Shown here: piece by piece, positions 52,981 through 62,460 of the stretch
Numbering within the stretch: position 1 is the stretch's first letter
Layout of the letters: every line of letters starts with the position of its first letter
DNA from: Erwinia sp. E602
GTDB lineage: Bacteria; Pseudomonadota; Gammaproteobacteria; Enterobacterales; Enterobacteriaceae
NCBI RefSeq assembly: GCF_018141005.1
Contig: NZ_CP046582.1
Location: forward strand, 1,674,001-1,738,000
Direction of reading: 5' to 3'
Length of the DNA stretch: 64,000 nt
Notes under the pieces: model-generated
Told to the model about the DNA's origin: nothing
Seen by the model: the letters and a program-made list of their open reading frames with translations, nothing else
The model's database searches: none
Translations under genes and position numbers: made by a program

Positions 52981-54408
52981 TTACGAGACCAGCTCGCGGC
53001 CGTACTCAAACAGCGCCTTAAGTTGACTCAGTTTCGCCTCATCCCCTTCATGCTGGCTGGCCAGCATCTCCAGCTCCTGCAGATAGCGCTGTACCCGCTC
53101 CGGGCTGAGCGCTTCGCGGCGGTGCTGCAGCCAGCGCTGCTGCTCGGCGTCGTCCAGCGTGCCGGGGAAGTTGCGCGCGCGGAAGCGGAACAGCAGCTTC
53201 TCTATGCGCGCGTCGTTAAAGGTGATATCCAGCGCCGGCAGATGGGCAGGGGGCGTCTGGCGAATAATGTTCATCGCCTGGCGATCGGCATCGCTGAAGA
53301 AGCCGTTATACAGCTGCGCATCCACGTCATCTGAAGCGGCAAACGGTTCGGCCTCGGCATACAGCGCCACCACTTTTTCACGGATTTCCGGGTGCTGGCG
53401 CAGCAGGGCGAGATTTGCCAGACAGCGCTGACGGTCCACCCCCAGCCGTTCGGCATCTTCCGGGCGCAGGGTATTGGCCGGGGCCACCACCGGGCACTTG
53501 TTGATATGCAGCAGCTTCAGCGGCACCGGCGTCAGGTCACCTAGTTCATCACGGCGGGTATACAGCCGTTCACGCAGCTGTGTTGCGTCCAGCTCCAGCA
53601 GCGGGGTGAGATCGCCGGCCAGGTCGCAGGTGATCAGCGCGTTGCGGTTATCCGGGTGCCAGGCCAGCGGCGCAACCCAGCTGGTATTGCCGCGCGCCGC
53701 GCCGAACATGCCGGAGATATGCACCAGCGGCTTCATCTGCGGAATATCAATCAGCGTGCCGATCTTCTGCTTATTGCGGTGGCTGAACAGGAAATCGTAC
53801 AGCCGCGGCTGCTTCTCCTTCACCAGCTTCGCCATGGCGATGGTCGCCCAGACGTCGGACATCGCGTCGTGGGCATTTTCATGCGCCACGCCGTTGGCGC
53901 GGGTCAGGTGCTCCAGGCGGAAGCTCGGGAAGCCGTCATCGTTTTCCGGCCAGTTGATGCCGTCCGGGCGCAGCGCATAGCAGGCGCGCATCACGTCCAG
54001 CAGATCCCAGCGGCTGTTGCCGTGCTGCCAGCTCCAGGCGTACGGATCGTAGAAATTGCGGTACAGCAGGTTGCGGGTCACTTCGTCGTCGAAACGCACG
54101 TTGTTGTAGCCGACCACGCAGGTATTCGGCTGGCTGAACAGCTGGTGAATGCGCTGGGTAAACTCCGCCTCGCTGACGCCGCGCGCCCGCGCCACCTGTG
54201 GGGTGATGCCGGTAATCATCACCGCTTCCGGCTGCGGCAGATAGTCGTCGGCAGGCCGGCAGTAAAACACCTCCGGCTCGCCGATCGGGTTGAAATCCAT
54301 ATCGGTGCGGATCGCCGCAAACTGCGCAGGGCGGTCCAGCGACGGACTTTTACCGAAGGTTTCGTAATCATGGAAGAGGAAGGTAGGCTGTGCAGTTTCG
54401 TTCTTCAA
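52981..54408 (-). CDS. sbcB: Exodeoxyribonuclease I
   Basis: 475 residues, the E. coli length. A DEDDh exonuclease: FLFHDYETFG carries the first Asp and Glu, GYNNVRFDDEV the second Asp region, and ENAHDAMSDVWATI the His and final Asp. The SH3-like and C-terminal helical domains (FPGTLDDAEQQRWLQHRREAL) complete it. It degrades single-stranded DNA 3' to 5' in recombination and mismatch repair. Convergent with plaP in the ancestral order. Its 3' end is the source of the decayed copies at 50998, 51452, 52486 and 52769; this copy is intact. Confidence 0.97.
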   Translation of the reverse strand: MKNETAQPTFLFHDYETFGKSPSLDRPAQFAAIRTDMDFNPIGEPEVFYCRPADDYLPQPEAVMITGITPQVARARGVSEAEFTQRIHQLFSQPNTCVVGYNNVRFDDEVTRNLLYRNFYDPYAWSWQHGNSRWDLLDVMRACYALRPDGINWPENDDGFPSFRLEHLTRANGVAHENAHDAMSDVWATIAMAKLVKEKQPRLYDFLFSHRNKQKIGTLIDIPQMKPLVHISGMFGAARGNTSWVAPLAWHPDNRNALITCDLAGDLTPLLELDATQLRERLYTRRDELGDLTPVPLKLLHINKCPVVAPANTLRPEDAERLGVDRQRCLANLALLRQHPEIREKVVALYAEAEPFAASDDVDAQLYNGFFSDADRQAMNIIRQTPPAHLPALDITFNDARIEKLLFRFRARNFPGTLDDAEQQRWLQHRREALSPERVQRYLQELEMLASQHEGDEAKLSQLKALFEYGRELVS

Positions 54409-54981
54409 ATTTTAAATCCGTTCAGTTTTGTTCAATAACCTGTTGATTCGAAAGCGTTAACACTAACTCTTCCACCTTTTTACTATGTACGCGTTGACAG
54501 TGATTTGCTGCTTTTCGCGGGGGTACATGCCATTTCTTGTACCCAATGTGTACAGAATCCACGTTTAGCCGTGTACCAAAAATTATCGGGTTCTGAGCGA
54601 CATCGAACACCGCTTCTTACATGGTAAACCATATTCCGGCACGGGCGAAATTTCAGATGTCGACGGGCTGAGCGCACGCATTCTGGTTATCAGCGCCCTG
54701 GTATTCCGTTGGTTTTGTTCAAGAGCGAAGCTCCGGATTACCGAAACCCCTTAGCCTGCCGCGCATCTGTGCTTTGCCTGAGGTATAAAGAAATCCTTGT
54801 CAGTTAATCCGGCAAAATCACCGGTATAAGTTGTGCAACGTCCTGATGCAGGCTGTTGTTGAATATAAAAATCGGCTAATTCGCTGAATAAACACATTTT
54901 CTTGCAATTAAGACACACACTGCCACACCAGATCCCGTAAAACAGGCGCAGTTTTTTACCTGTTGAGCAATGAGGATTAAG
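54409..54981. other. Intergenic region with clustered GTAC motifs
   Basis: About 570 bases between the divergent sbcB and dacD. At 54520-54580 there is GGGGGTACA-TGCCATTTCT-TGTACCC, then GTGTACAG and GTGTACC: an inverted repeat followed by two further half-sites. Open frames of 60-odd codons on the minus strand (for example from 54610) show no family. Such GTAC clusters occur next to integrase genes, but no integrase is present. Otherwise I see nothing. Confidence 0.45.
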
Positions 54982-56160
54982 GTGTTGAAGAAGCGTCATG
55001 TAGCAAGTTTAACGGTGGCCGTGCTGGTGAGCAGCGTTGCCCACGCCGATAGCGGCGCACCCGCGCTGGCCTTTCCCCTGACGCCACCGGCGATTGACGC
55101 CGCTTCCTGGGTGCTGATGGACGCCACCACCGGGCAGATCCTCACCGCCGGTAATCCTGATGAACACCGTAACCCGGCCAGCCTGACCAAGCTGATGACC
55201 GGCTATGTGGTCGATCGCGCCATCGATCAGAAGCGTATCACCCGCGATGATATGGTCACCGTGGGTCAGGATGCCTGGGGGGCCGGTAACCCGGTGTTTA
55301 AAGGCTCGTCGCTGATGTTCCTTAAACCCGGCGAAAAGGTCTCGGTACGCGACCTGAGCCGTGGGGTGATTATCGACTCCGGCAACGACGCCTGCGTGGC
55401 GCTGGCCGACTACGTGGCGGGCAGTCAGGCAAACTTTGTCACCATGATGAACCACTACGTCGACAAACTCGGGCTGAGCAACACCCACTTTGAAACCGTA
55501 CACGGGCTGGACGCGCCGGGGCAGTTCACCACCGCGCGTGACCTGGCGGTGCTGTCGCGCGCGATCATCAGCGGCGAACCGGACTTCTACCAGATGTACA
55601 GCGAGAAGTCGCTGAGCTGGAACGGCATCACCCAGCAGAACCGCAACGGCCTGCTGTGGGATAAAACCCTGCACGTCGACGGCCTGAAAACCGGCCACAC
55701 CGAAAGCGCCGGCTTTAATATTATCGCCTCCAGCACCGAGGGGCAGCGCCGCCTGATTGCGGTGATTATGGGTGGGAAAAGCCCGAAAGGCCGTGAAGAG
55801 CAGGCGCGTAAGCTGCTGACCTGGGGCCAGAACAGCTTCGATACCGTGCAGCTGTTCCACGCCGGTAAAGAGATCGGCCACGAGAACGTCTGGTACGGAA
55901 ACCCGCACCGCGTTTCACTGGGCAGCGATAAGGACGTCTATCTCTCCCTACCGCGCGATGAGGTGCAGAAGGTGAAGGCGAAGTACGTTATCGACCGCAA
56001 AGACCTGGAAGCGCCGCTGAAGCTGCACGAACAGGTCGGCACCATCCGCCTGGTGGAGGGCGATAATGAGCTGGCCAGCTATCCGCTGGTGACGCTGCAA
56101 CCTGTAGAGCAGGCCGGAATTATTACCCGCATCACCGACTATATTAAGCAGAAGCTGTAA
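54982..56160 (+). CDS. dacD: D-alanyl-D-alanine carboxypeptidase PBP6b
   Basis: Peptidase S11 enzyme. The three active-site motifs are ASLTKL (Ser-x-x-Lys), DSGNDACV (Ser-Gly-Asn) and LKTGHT (Lys-Thr-Gly). A signal peptide ends at about VAHA, and the C-terminal beta domain ends in an amphipathic anchor (IITRITDYIKQKL) that binds the inner membrane. It trims the terminal D-Ala from peptidoglycan. I prefer the GTG at 54982, with AGGA before it; an in-frame ATG four codons earlier lacks a ribosome binding site. Matches E. coli DacD better than DacA or DacC, in agreement with the position next to sbcB. Confidence 0.93.
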   Translation: MLKKRHVASLTVAVLVSSVAHADSGAPALAFPLTPPAIDAASWVLMDATTGQILTAGNPDEHRNPASLTKLMTGYVVDRAIDQKRITRDDMVTVGQDAWGAGNPVFKGSSLMFLKPGEKVSVRDLSRGVIIDSGNDACVALADYVAGSQANFVTMMNHYVDKLGLSNTHFETVHGLDAPGQFTTARDLAVLSRAIISGEPDFYQMYSEKSLSWNGITQQNRNGLLWDKTLHVDGLKTGHTESAGFNIIASSTEGQRRLIAVIMGGKSPKGREEQARKLLTWGQNSFDTVQLFHAGKEIGHENVWYGNPHRVSLGSDKDVYLSLPRDEVQKVKAKYVIDRKDLEAPLKLHEQVGTIRLVEGDNELASYPLVTLQPVEQAGIITRITDYIKQKL

Positions 56161-56176
56161 CGGCAGCAGAATAAGT

Positions 56177-56199
56177 CGGGCCGCGCTGGACGCGGCCCG
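56177..56199. terminator. Hairpin after dacD
   Basis: CGGGCCGCG-CTGGA-CGCGGCCCG, a perfect 9-pair GC stem 16 bases after the dacD stop. No U-tract follows on either strand, so termination is uncertain. Confidence 0.4.
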
Positions 56200-56225
56200 A
56201 TAAGTTGCCTGATTGAACTTATGCC

Positions 56226-56504
56226 TCAGTCAGACCTGGACGGTGATGATATTCTTACTTTCTCAGTCATCTGATGGTTTTTTAATTCTTTAATTTTCAG
56301 AATTAAAATTCGCTCCCAGATAATCAGTACTACAGTGAAGATCACCAGCCAGCGCCTATCAGGGATGTTCCAGCAGATAACAGCGAAAAAACATGCCGCA
56401 AGAAGAATGACGATGATGTTGCCTGCCTTGCTGCTGAAAATGATGGTTTTTATCTCCAGGTCGATCAGTTTATTGAGCACCTTTTTCCCCTTTTGACTCT
56501 GCAT
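56226..56504 (-). CDS. Small membrane protein, unknown
   Basis: 92 residues from the ATG at 56504, with GGCAGGT upstream. Basic N terminus (MQSQKGKKVLNKL), then two helices (AGNIIVILLAACFFAVICW and WLVIFTVVLIIWERILIL) and a charged C-terminal tail. A topology with both ends in the cytosol is likely. No family recognised. It lies where E. coli has sbmC, to which it has no resemblance, and is somewhat lower in GC than its neighbours. Confidence 0.55.
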   Translation of the reverse strand: MQSQKGKKVLNKLIDLEIKTIIFSSKAGNIIVILLAACFFAVICWNIPDRRWLVIFTVVLIIWERILILKIKELKNHQMTEKVRISSPSRSD

Positions 56505-56689
56505 GTGATTTACCTGCCGGGATAAACACGCTGAGAGTTCGCTCCCTGGCCTGCTGCTGCCCACGTCTGACAGCATCGTTATTTGTCCGGCACCGTCATA
56601 CAGATACGTCGCACGACTATCCTTATATCCTGCAGCCAGCTGATTTCACAGGCAATCTGTGCCAGAATAGCCGACACATCCCCCAACAA

Positions 56690-57601
56690 GTGAACCTGCC
56701 TGTGCTGAAAGATCTGCGCGATGTCGCCCTGTTTAACGCAATTGTCAGCAGCGGGTCGCTCTCTGCCGCCGGGCGTCAGCTTGGCCTGTCGCTGGCGGTG
56801 GTCAGCAAGCGCCTGACCCAGATGGAGCAGCAGCTCGGCGTGCGGCTGTTCCACCGCACCACGCGCCACGTGTCGCTGACCGACGAAGGGCTGGTGTTCT
56901 CCGAACACGCGCAGCGTTTGCAGCACGAGCTGGAGGCGATCGACAACGCGCTGGCCAACCGGCTGGACCGCGCCAGCGGCACGCTGCGCATCACCGCCAG
57001 CCACAGCATGGGGCGCATCTGGCTGGCGCCGATCGTCAACGACTTTATGCTGGATCACCCCAGCGTCAACGTGCAGCTGCACCTCAGCGATCGGGTGATC
57101 GACCTGGCCGCCAGCGGCTACGACCTGGCGATCCGCTACGGCGCGCTGGCCGACTCACGGCTGGTGGCGCGCGAGCTGGCGGGCAACCGCCGCGTGCTCT
57201 GCGCCTCGCCGGCCTATGCCGCCCGTCACGGATTGCCGCAAACCCTGGAAGAACTCAGCTCCCATCAGTGCATCGTTACCGGTGATACCGGCATCACCGA
57301 GTGGCGCTTTGGCAGCGGCGAGCAGCAGCGCAGCGTGCCGATCTGCGCCCGCCTGCAGGTCAACACCGGCGAGGCGTCCCACGCGCTGGCGCTGCACGGG
57401 GCCGGCATCGCCATGAAGTCGATCTGGGACGTGGCCGGCGACCTGCGCAGCGGCGCGCTGCTGCCGGTACTGGAGAACTACCCGCTGCCGGCCGCGCCGC
57501 TGCACGCCATCTGGCTGAGCGGCCGTCACCAGCCGCCGCGCGTGCGGCTGTTTATTGAGCGGCTGCGGCAGCACCTGGCGCACTCCTGGCAACATTTTTA
57601 G
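56690..57601 (+). CDS. LysR-family transcriptional regulator
   Basis: 303 residues from a GTG. The N-terminal winged helix-turn-helix (LFNAIVSSGSLSAAGRQLGLSLAVVSKRLTQMEQQLG, then LFHRTTRHVSLTDEG) and the periplasmic-binding-like effector domain (LRITASHSMGRIWLAPIV, ASHALALHGAGIAM) are standard. It is of the type that lies in many accessory loci; target genes are unknown. The neighbours are a divergent small membrane gene upstream and a MerR gene 65 bases downstream. Confidence 0.9.
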   Translation: MNLPVLKDLRDVALFNAIVSSGSLSAAGRQLGLSLAVVSKRLTQMEQQLGVRLFHRTTRHVSLTDEGLVFSEHAQRLQHELEAIDNALANRLDRASGTLRITASHSMGRIWLAPIVNDFMLDHPSVNVQLHLSDRVIDLAASGYDLAIRYGALADSRLVARELAGNRRVLCASPAYAARHGLPQTLEELSSHQCIVTGDTGITEWRFGSGEQQRSVPICARLQVNTGEASHALALHGAGIAMKSIWDVAGDLRSGALLPVLENYPLPAAPLHAIWLSGRHQPPRVRLFIERLRQHLAHSWQHF

Positions 57602-57609
57602 CGCCGTGC

Positions 57610-57640
57610 TTGACCCTTACGCTACGTCAGGCTTTAGCCT
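57610..57640 (+). promoter_or_regulatory. MerR-type promoter with 19-base spacer
   Basis: TTGACC, 19 bases, then TAGCCT. An imperfect dyad (CCTTACG-C-TACGTCAGG) lies between the two boxes. The overlong spacer with a central dyad is the hallmark of promoters twisted open by MerR-family activators, so the MerR gene starting at 57667 probably regulates itself. Confidence 0.55.
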
Positions 57641-57666
57641 TAGCCCGGTAATAACAGGAGAGCACG

Positions 57667-58707
57667 ATGTTACTTAAACCCGGTGAGCTGGCAAAACGTT
57701 CCGGCCTGACCATCCGCACGCTGCACTACTACCATCAGATCGCGCTGCTGGTGCCTTCCGCGCGCAGCGCGGCCGGTTACCGGCTTTACAGCCGCGAGGA
57801 TGTCAGCCGCCTGCACCGCATTCAGGCGCTGCGGCGGCTGGGGGTGTCGCTGGCGGAGATCCAGGCGGTGCTCGATCGGCCCTCATCGGCGTTGACGCCA
57901 CTGATTGCTCAGCAACTCACGGCGCTGGATCGGCAGCTGGCGGAAATCACCGCGCTGCGCGGCCGCCTGCTGACGCTGCACCAGCAGCTGCAGGCGGGTG
58001 AAGATCCGGAGCTTAACGACTGGCTGACCACGCTGGAGATGATGACTATGTACGACAACTATTTTACCGCTGATGAGCTGCACCAGCTGCCGTTCTGCCA
58101 GCCCGATGCGGCCCGTGAAGCCGAGTGGCGCGAGATGACCGGGCAGGTACAGACGCTGATGGCGGCGGGCGTTGCAGCGGAAGCCGACGATGCGCAGCAG
58201 CTGGCGCGCCGCTGGATGCGCTGCCTGGAGCGTGATACCGGCGGCAACCCGCAGTTTCTCGCGAAGCTGAACGCGATGCACGAGGAGCAGCCGGCGATGC
58301 GCGAGCTGAGCGGCGTGACTCCGGCGATCGCCGCGTATATCACCCGGGCGTTTGCCGAGAGCAAGCTGCAGATCTACCGCCGCTATCTGGATGACAATGA
58401 ATACGCCTATGTTCGTGCGCACTATTTTGACCGTATCAACGAGTGGCCTGAACTGATTGCCCGTTTTAAAACGGCGATGGAGCAGCAGGTGGCGGCAGAG
58501 TCGCCGCAGGCGGCAGCGCTGGCCCGCCGCTGGCTGGAGCTGTTTCACTCCTGGGCGGGGGATAACCCGGCCACGCAGCAGAAGATCCGTACCGCAATGG
58601 AGCAGCAGCCGTCGCTGACTGAGGGCACCTGGCTGACGCCGGCGCTGCTGGACTACCTGCGCGCCGCCATCGCCGCCCTGTTCAGGTCGCCAGGTGGTCA
58701 GGGCTGA
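57667..58707 (+). CDS. MerR-family regulator with TipAS-like domains
   Basis: 346 residues. The N-terminal MerR domain (LLKPGELAKRSGLTIRTLHYYHQIALL, GYRLYSREDV) is followed by a dimerisation helix and two helical TipAS-like ligand-binding repeats: DELHQLPFCQPDA...LARRWMRCLERDTGGN and ARAHYFDRINEWPEL...LARRWLELFHSWAGDN. TipA-type proteins bind antibiotics or other planar drugs. GGAGAGCACG stands before the ATG. It probably activates its own promoter; no resistance gene is adjacent on this strand. Confidence 0.9.
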   Translation: MLLKPGELAKRSGLTIRTLHYYHQIALLVPSARSAAGYRLYSREDVSRLHRIQALRRLGVSLAEIQAVLDRPSSALTPLIAQQLTALDRQLAEITALRGRLLTLHQQLQAGEDPELNDWLTTLEMMTMYDNYFTADELHQLPFCQPDAAREAEWREMTGQVQTLMAAGVAAEADDAQQLARRWMRCLERDTGGNPQFLAKLNAMHEEQPAMRELSGVTPAIAAYITRAFAESKLQIYRRYLDDNEYAYVRAHYFDRINEWPELIARFKTAMEQQVAAESPQAAALARRWLELFHSWAGDNPATQQKIRTAMEQQPSLTEGTWLTPALLDYLRAAIAALFRSPGGQG

Positions 58708-58914
58708 GGTGTTTACCGGTATTATGTTGATTTAACGTTAATAAAATCAATCCGATGGTACGTGGTGGTAACGTTTCTGTTATCACCCGCCGCTGCGATG
58801 GTTTTTTCTGCCCGGCGGGCTGAAATTCCGCCAAAAATCCGCCGCCGGCGCCTGTTCAGGCGCGGCGTTTCGGTTATCATGTCGCGCCATTCTCTTGGTT
58901 TTATGGAGCCAGAC

Positions 58915-59973
58915 GTGCGACCCGACCAGCCGGTTTCGGCCCTGCAGTTCAGCGTTTACCGCAATTACCGTACCGTGCACGGCATCCGCATTGCGCTGGC
59001 GTTTATCCTTACCTTTCTGTTTGTGCGCCTGCTGCAGATCCCCGAAGGCAGCTGGCCGCTGATTACCCTGGTGGTGGTGATGGGGCCGATCTCATCGTGG
59101 GGCAGCGTGTTTCCCCGCGCGCTGCAGCGCATCGGCGGCACGATATTTGGCTCGCTGTCCGGGCTGATTGCGCTAAAGCTGGAGCTGATCTCCCTGCCGG
59201 TGATGCTGGTGTGGTGCGCGATCGTGATGTTTATTAGCGGCTTTTACACGCTGGGTAAACACCCCTATATGGCGCTGCTGATCGGCATTACCCTGGCGGT
59301 GATCTGCGGCGGCAGGCCGGGGGATATGACCAGCGCGCTGTGGCGCGGCGGTGATGTGATCCTCGGCAGCCTGCTGGCGCTGCTGTTTACCAGCATCTGG
59401 CCGCAGAAGGCCTGGACCCACTGGCGCATTCAGCTCTCGGACGCGCTGCTGGAGACCGCCAAACTCTACCACGCCGGGTTTACGCCCAACCAGGTGCAGC
59501 AGCCGCGGCTGAACCGGCCACTGCAGCGCCTGCTGGGCAAGGTGGTAAAAATGCGCGCGCTGCTGGAGCCGGCCAGCAAAGAGACGCGCATTCCGCGTTC
59601 GGTGTTTGAAGCCATCCAGACGCAGAACCGCAACCTGGTCTGCACCCTTGAGCTGCAGCTCAACGCCTGGTGGTCGTCACGTGAAAGCCATCTGATTATG
59701 CTGCATGCCCCGGCGCTGCGGCGCTGGCAGCAGACCAGCGAAGAGACGCTGCGCGCGCTCTCCCGCGCGCTGATCGACGGTAACGGTGAAAAAATTGCCC
59801 TCAGCGGGGAAGCGCTGGCGGAAATCAGCGCCGAACTGCGCCAGCTGATCGCCGACTCAGGCAACGACCCGCGGGTGGAAACGCCGATCTACGGTTACCT
59901 GTGGTTAAGCCTGGAAATGGCCCGTCAGCTGGAGCGGCTGGCCGAACTGATCCGCCTGGCGATGCGAAAATAA
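58915..59973 (+). CDS. yeeA: FUSC-family inner-membrane protein YeeA
   Basis: 352 residues from the GTG at 58915 (GGAGCC upstream), exactly the E. coli YeeA length; an in-frame ATG far upstream would add unlikely basic sequence. The N-terminal half has about six helices of the fusaric-acid resistance type (GSWPLITLVVVMGPISSWGSV...), and the C-terminal half is cytosolic and helical (SKETRIPRSVFEAIQTQNRNLVC). Transport of aromatic acids is suggested for the family but unproven for YeeA. Confidence 0.93.
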   Translation: MRPDQPVSALQFSVYRNYRTVHGIRIALAFILTFLFVRLLQIPEGSWPLITLVVVMGPISSWGSVFPRALQRIGGTIFGSLSGLIALKLELISLPVMLVWCAIVMFISGFYTLGKHPYMALLIGITLAVICGGRPGDMTSALWRGGDVILGSLLALLFTSIWPQKAWTHWRIQLSDALLETAKLYHAGFTPNQVQQPRLNRPLQRLLGKVVKMRALLEPASKETRIPRSVFEAIQTQNRNLVCTLELQLNAWWSSRESHLIMLHAPALRRWQQTSEETLRALSRALIDGNGEKIALSGEALAEISAELRQLIADSGNDPRVETPIYGYLWLSLEMARQLERLAELIRLAMRK

Positions 59974-60163
59974 AAACGATTCAGCAAGTACTTACTGCGA
60001 GAATAACGTCTTCAGGGTAAGATAAGCGCTATCCGATTCTGCAAAGTGATAATTGCCATCGGCAGCGGTGCGCCGCTAAGCTGAGGTACCCAACAGCGCT
60101 CAGCCTGGGTATTGGTCACGATAATGTTGCCTGTGATTACAGGCCCAAATGAAAGGTGTCTTC

Positions 60164-60484
60164 ATGGAAAATGCAAAGCAATCGTTTCAGGACGTACTTG
60201 AGTTCGTACGGATGTTCCGCCGCAAGAACAAACTGCAGCGTGAAATTCACGATAACGAGAAAAAAATTCGTGATAACCAGAAGCGCGTGCTGCTGCTCGA
60301 CAACCTGAGCGAGTACATCAAACCGGGCATGAGCGTGGAAGCCATTCAGGAGATCATCGCCAGCATGCGTGTGGATTACGAAGATCGCGTTGATGACTAC
60401 ATCATCAAAAACGCCGACCTGTCGAAAGAGCGTCGTGACCTGTCGAAAAAACTGAAAGCGATGGGTGAACCGAAGCCTGAGTAA
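60164..60484 (+). CDS. tmaR: PTS pole-localising protein TmaR (YeeX)
   Basis: 106 residues from the ATG at 60164 ([18 protein letters not shown]), with AAAGGTG upstream; 109 in E. coli and nearly identical through the coiled-coil core ([33 protein letters not shown]). In E. coli TmaR clusters at the cell poles and sequesters enzyme I of the sugar phosphotransferase system. Cytosolic. Confidence 0.95.
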   Translation: MENAKQSFQDVLEFVRMFRRKNKLQREIHDNEKKIRDNQKRVLLLDNLSEYIKPGMSVEAIQEIIASMRVDYEDRVDDYIIKNADLSKERRDLSKKLKAMGEPKPE

Positions 60485-60586
60485 CCCTCTGCTTGCTGCA
60501 CGTCCTGTGGATCCTTGCGAATCTACGGGGCGTGCAGGCAGGGCTGCGTTTCGTTCTCCACTGTACGTCAGGGTATTTATCGGGCC

Positions 60587-62161
60587 TCAGCTGCCTGTAT
60601 TGCCGATAAAGGCGCTGATATCGGCGTGTAATTTCTTTAGCCCGGCTTCATCAGCGTAGGGCAGATGCCCGGTTTCACCGGCAGAATAAGAGATGTTTTT
60701 CATCAGGCTGTCAGGCACAGGCAGATGCATCATGTCGTAACGGGCGACATACCACGGCGTCGACAGGTCATAAATTCCCCCCACCACCAGCACCCTCATT
60801 GCTGGATTCATTTTCATCACCTGCGCCAGATCCGGTAACAGATTAAAGCGGCCAACGCCCCTCTCGCTGTTCAAATTCCAGTACCAGAACGCATCATTAC
60901 TGGCGTAATAATCTTCGTCACTTTGCCAGCGCAGGCTACTTTGCAGATAGCGGTGAAACTGCGCAACCAGCGAGGGGGCCAGGGTATTTTGCAAGGGATC
61001 ATAGTCTTCTGGCGCGTTAAGAAAATCAATCTCTGGATTGCTGTAGCGGGTATCGAATTTGCTCACCACCTGACCACGGTCCTGCAACAGCCGTTTGGCG
61101 AAGGCATCCGCGCTGAGCCGCAGATTAGCCCGCAGCCAGACATCTGCCGGAATAGCCGTAAACTGCGAGAGCTGGCGTGCGATTTGCAGGCGATCTGCCT
61201 TTTTTAACGCGTTGCCCTGTATCAGCGCCTGCGCATAAGGGCCATTGGCAAACGTCTCAACCTGTTGCAGCAGGTCAGGCAAGCTCTGGAAACCGGCTGC
61301 CAGCCGGTGATAGTACCATGCGGTGGCCGCATAGCTCGGTAGCGTCAGGAAGTAGCTCTGATCGATGCCGGGATTATTCCCCGCATCATTATTAGTGATA
61401 TTGAAGTTAAGAAAGGCTGATAGCAGGATGATGCCATTTACATCGATTTCCCGTTTCTTCAACTCCTGTGTCAGCGCTATGGTTCGCGTTGTACCATAGC
61501 TTTCGCCAAGCAGATATTTCGGCGCGTCCCAGCGCTGGTAAGTGGTAAGAAACTGCACGATAAACTGGGTAAAAGCTCCCGCATCGCCCCTGATACTGTA
61601 AACGCTTTTCGTACTGTCTGCTTTCTGTTGTGCCCGTTCCTCTGCGCTGCCGGCATTGCTTATGAAACGGCTGTAACCCGTGCCGGGTGCGTCAATGAAA
61701 ACTAAATCGCTGACGTCCAGCAAGCTGAAAGCGTTGTCCTTTAACGGCATTGATGTGAGCTGATTTGTTTGTGGGGGAATGAGCGCTACCCGCTTCGGCC
61801 CCAGTGCTGCCATATGCAGCCAGACAGAAGCGGATCCCGGTCCGCCATTATAGATGAAGGTGATCGGGCGGATACGATCGCCTTGCTGAATCTTCTTAAA
61901 GTAGGCGACATAAAACAGGCTGATAACCGGTTCCTGCACATCTCTGGTGTTGAGGTTCATCAGACCGGTTTCAGCCAGGTAGGGAATCTTGTTCCCGCCA
62001 ACGGTCACCGTCCCTTCGCTGGCAATGCTCTGATGGGGCAAAGACGTCTGATTGGTTTCAGCCAGTTGCGCCTCTGCCTGGTACGCGAAAGTCACGTTGC
62101 TGAATACGCTGAGGATCATCAGCATTGCGGCACTCAGCACTCCCCTGACGATACTGTTCAT
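60587..62161 (-). CDS. Secreted serine carboxypeptidase, peptidase family S10
   Basis: 524 residues with a signal peptide ending near residue 26 (VTFA). The S10 substrate site is FIYNGGPGSAS, the nucleophile LLGESYGTTR (Ser221), the acid GGIYDLSTPW and the His ETGHLPYAD. Carboxypeptidase Y-like enzymes are typical of eukaryotes and occur in some bacteria; here it should act in the periplasm or outside on peptides with free C termini. The neighbours tmaR and the YagU-like gene give no functional hint. Confidence 0.88.
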   Translation of the reverse strand: MNSIVRGVLSAAMLMILSVFSNVTFAYQAEAQLAETNQTSLPHQSIASEGTVTVGGNKIPYLAETGLMNLNTRDVQEPVISLFYVAYFKKIQQGDRIRPITFIYNGGPGSASVWLHMAALGPKRVALIPPQTNQLTSMPLKDNAFSLLDVSDLVFIDAPGTGYSRFISNAGSAEERAQQKADSTKSVYSIRGDAGAFTQFIVQFLTTYQRWDAPKYLLGESYGTTRTIALTQELKKREIDVNGIILLSAFLNFNITNNDAGNNPGIDQSYFLTLPSYAATAWYYHRLAAGFQSLPDLLQQVETFANGPYAQALIQGNALKKADRLQIARQLSQFTAIPADVWLRANLRLSADAFAKRLLQDRGQVVSKFDTRYSNPEIDFLNAPEDYDPLQNTLAPSLVAQFHRYLQSSLRWQSDEDYYASNDAFWYWNLNSERGVGRFNLLPDLAQVMKMNPAMRVLVVGGIYDLSTPWYVARYDMMHLPVPDSLMKNISYSAGETGHLPYADEAGLKKLHADISAFIGNTGS

Positions 62162-62460
62162 AGTTCTGTTTCCTCCCTGGGTTGATGTCCATGTACCTTA
62201 GCCAGCGTCAGCTGAACTTCTCGTCAATGGTTGGTTTTTTTTGGGCAGATTAATGCGCAAACAATCGCCAGTTTCTGTCTGCATCTTCCTGGCCATTGTC
62301 TGACAGCCGCGTTCAAAAATGCCTGCCCGGCGGTCAGACGTCGGGCGTTTCCTGTTGTCTTAATCCGTGCAGAAAGCGGCGTTGACGTGGGTCAATATGG
62401 CCTCTGACTGCCCGCGTTAGCATGAGTGAAACTTATTTTTCATCTCATAAAGGGTATGCA

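Noticed and set aside
54422..54610. Possible integrase fragment on the minus strand between sbcB and dacD
   Set aside because: No tyrosine recombinase motif (Arg...His-x-x-Arg...Tyr) in any frame; only the GTAC cluster is reminiscent.
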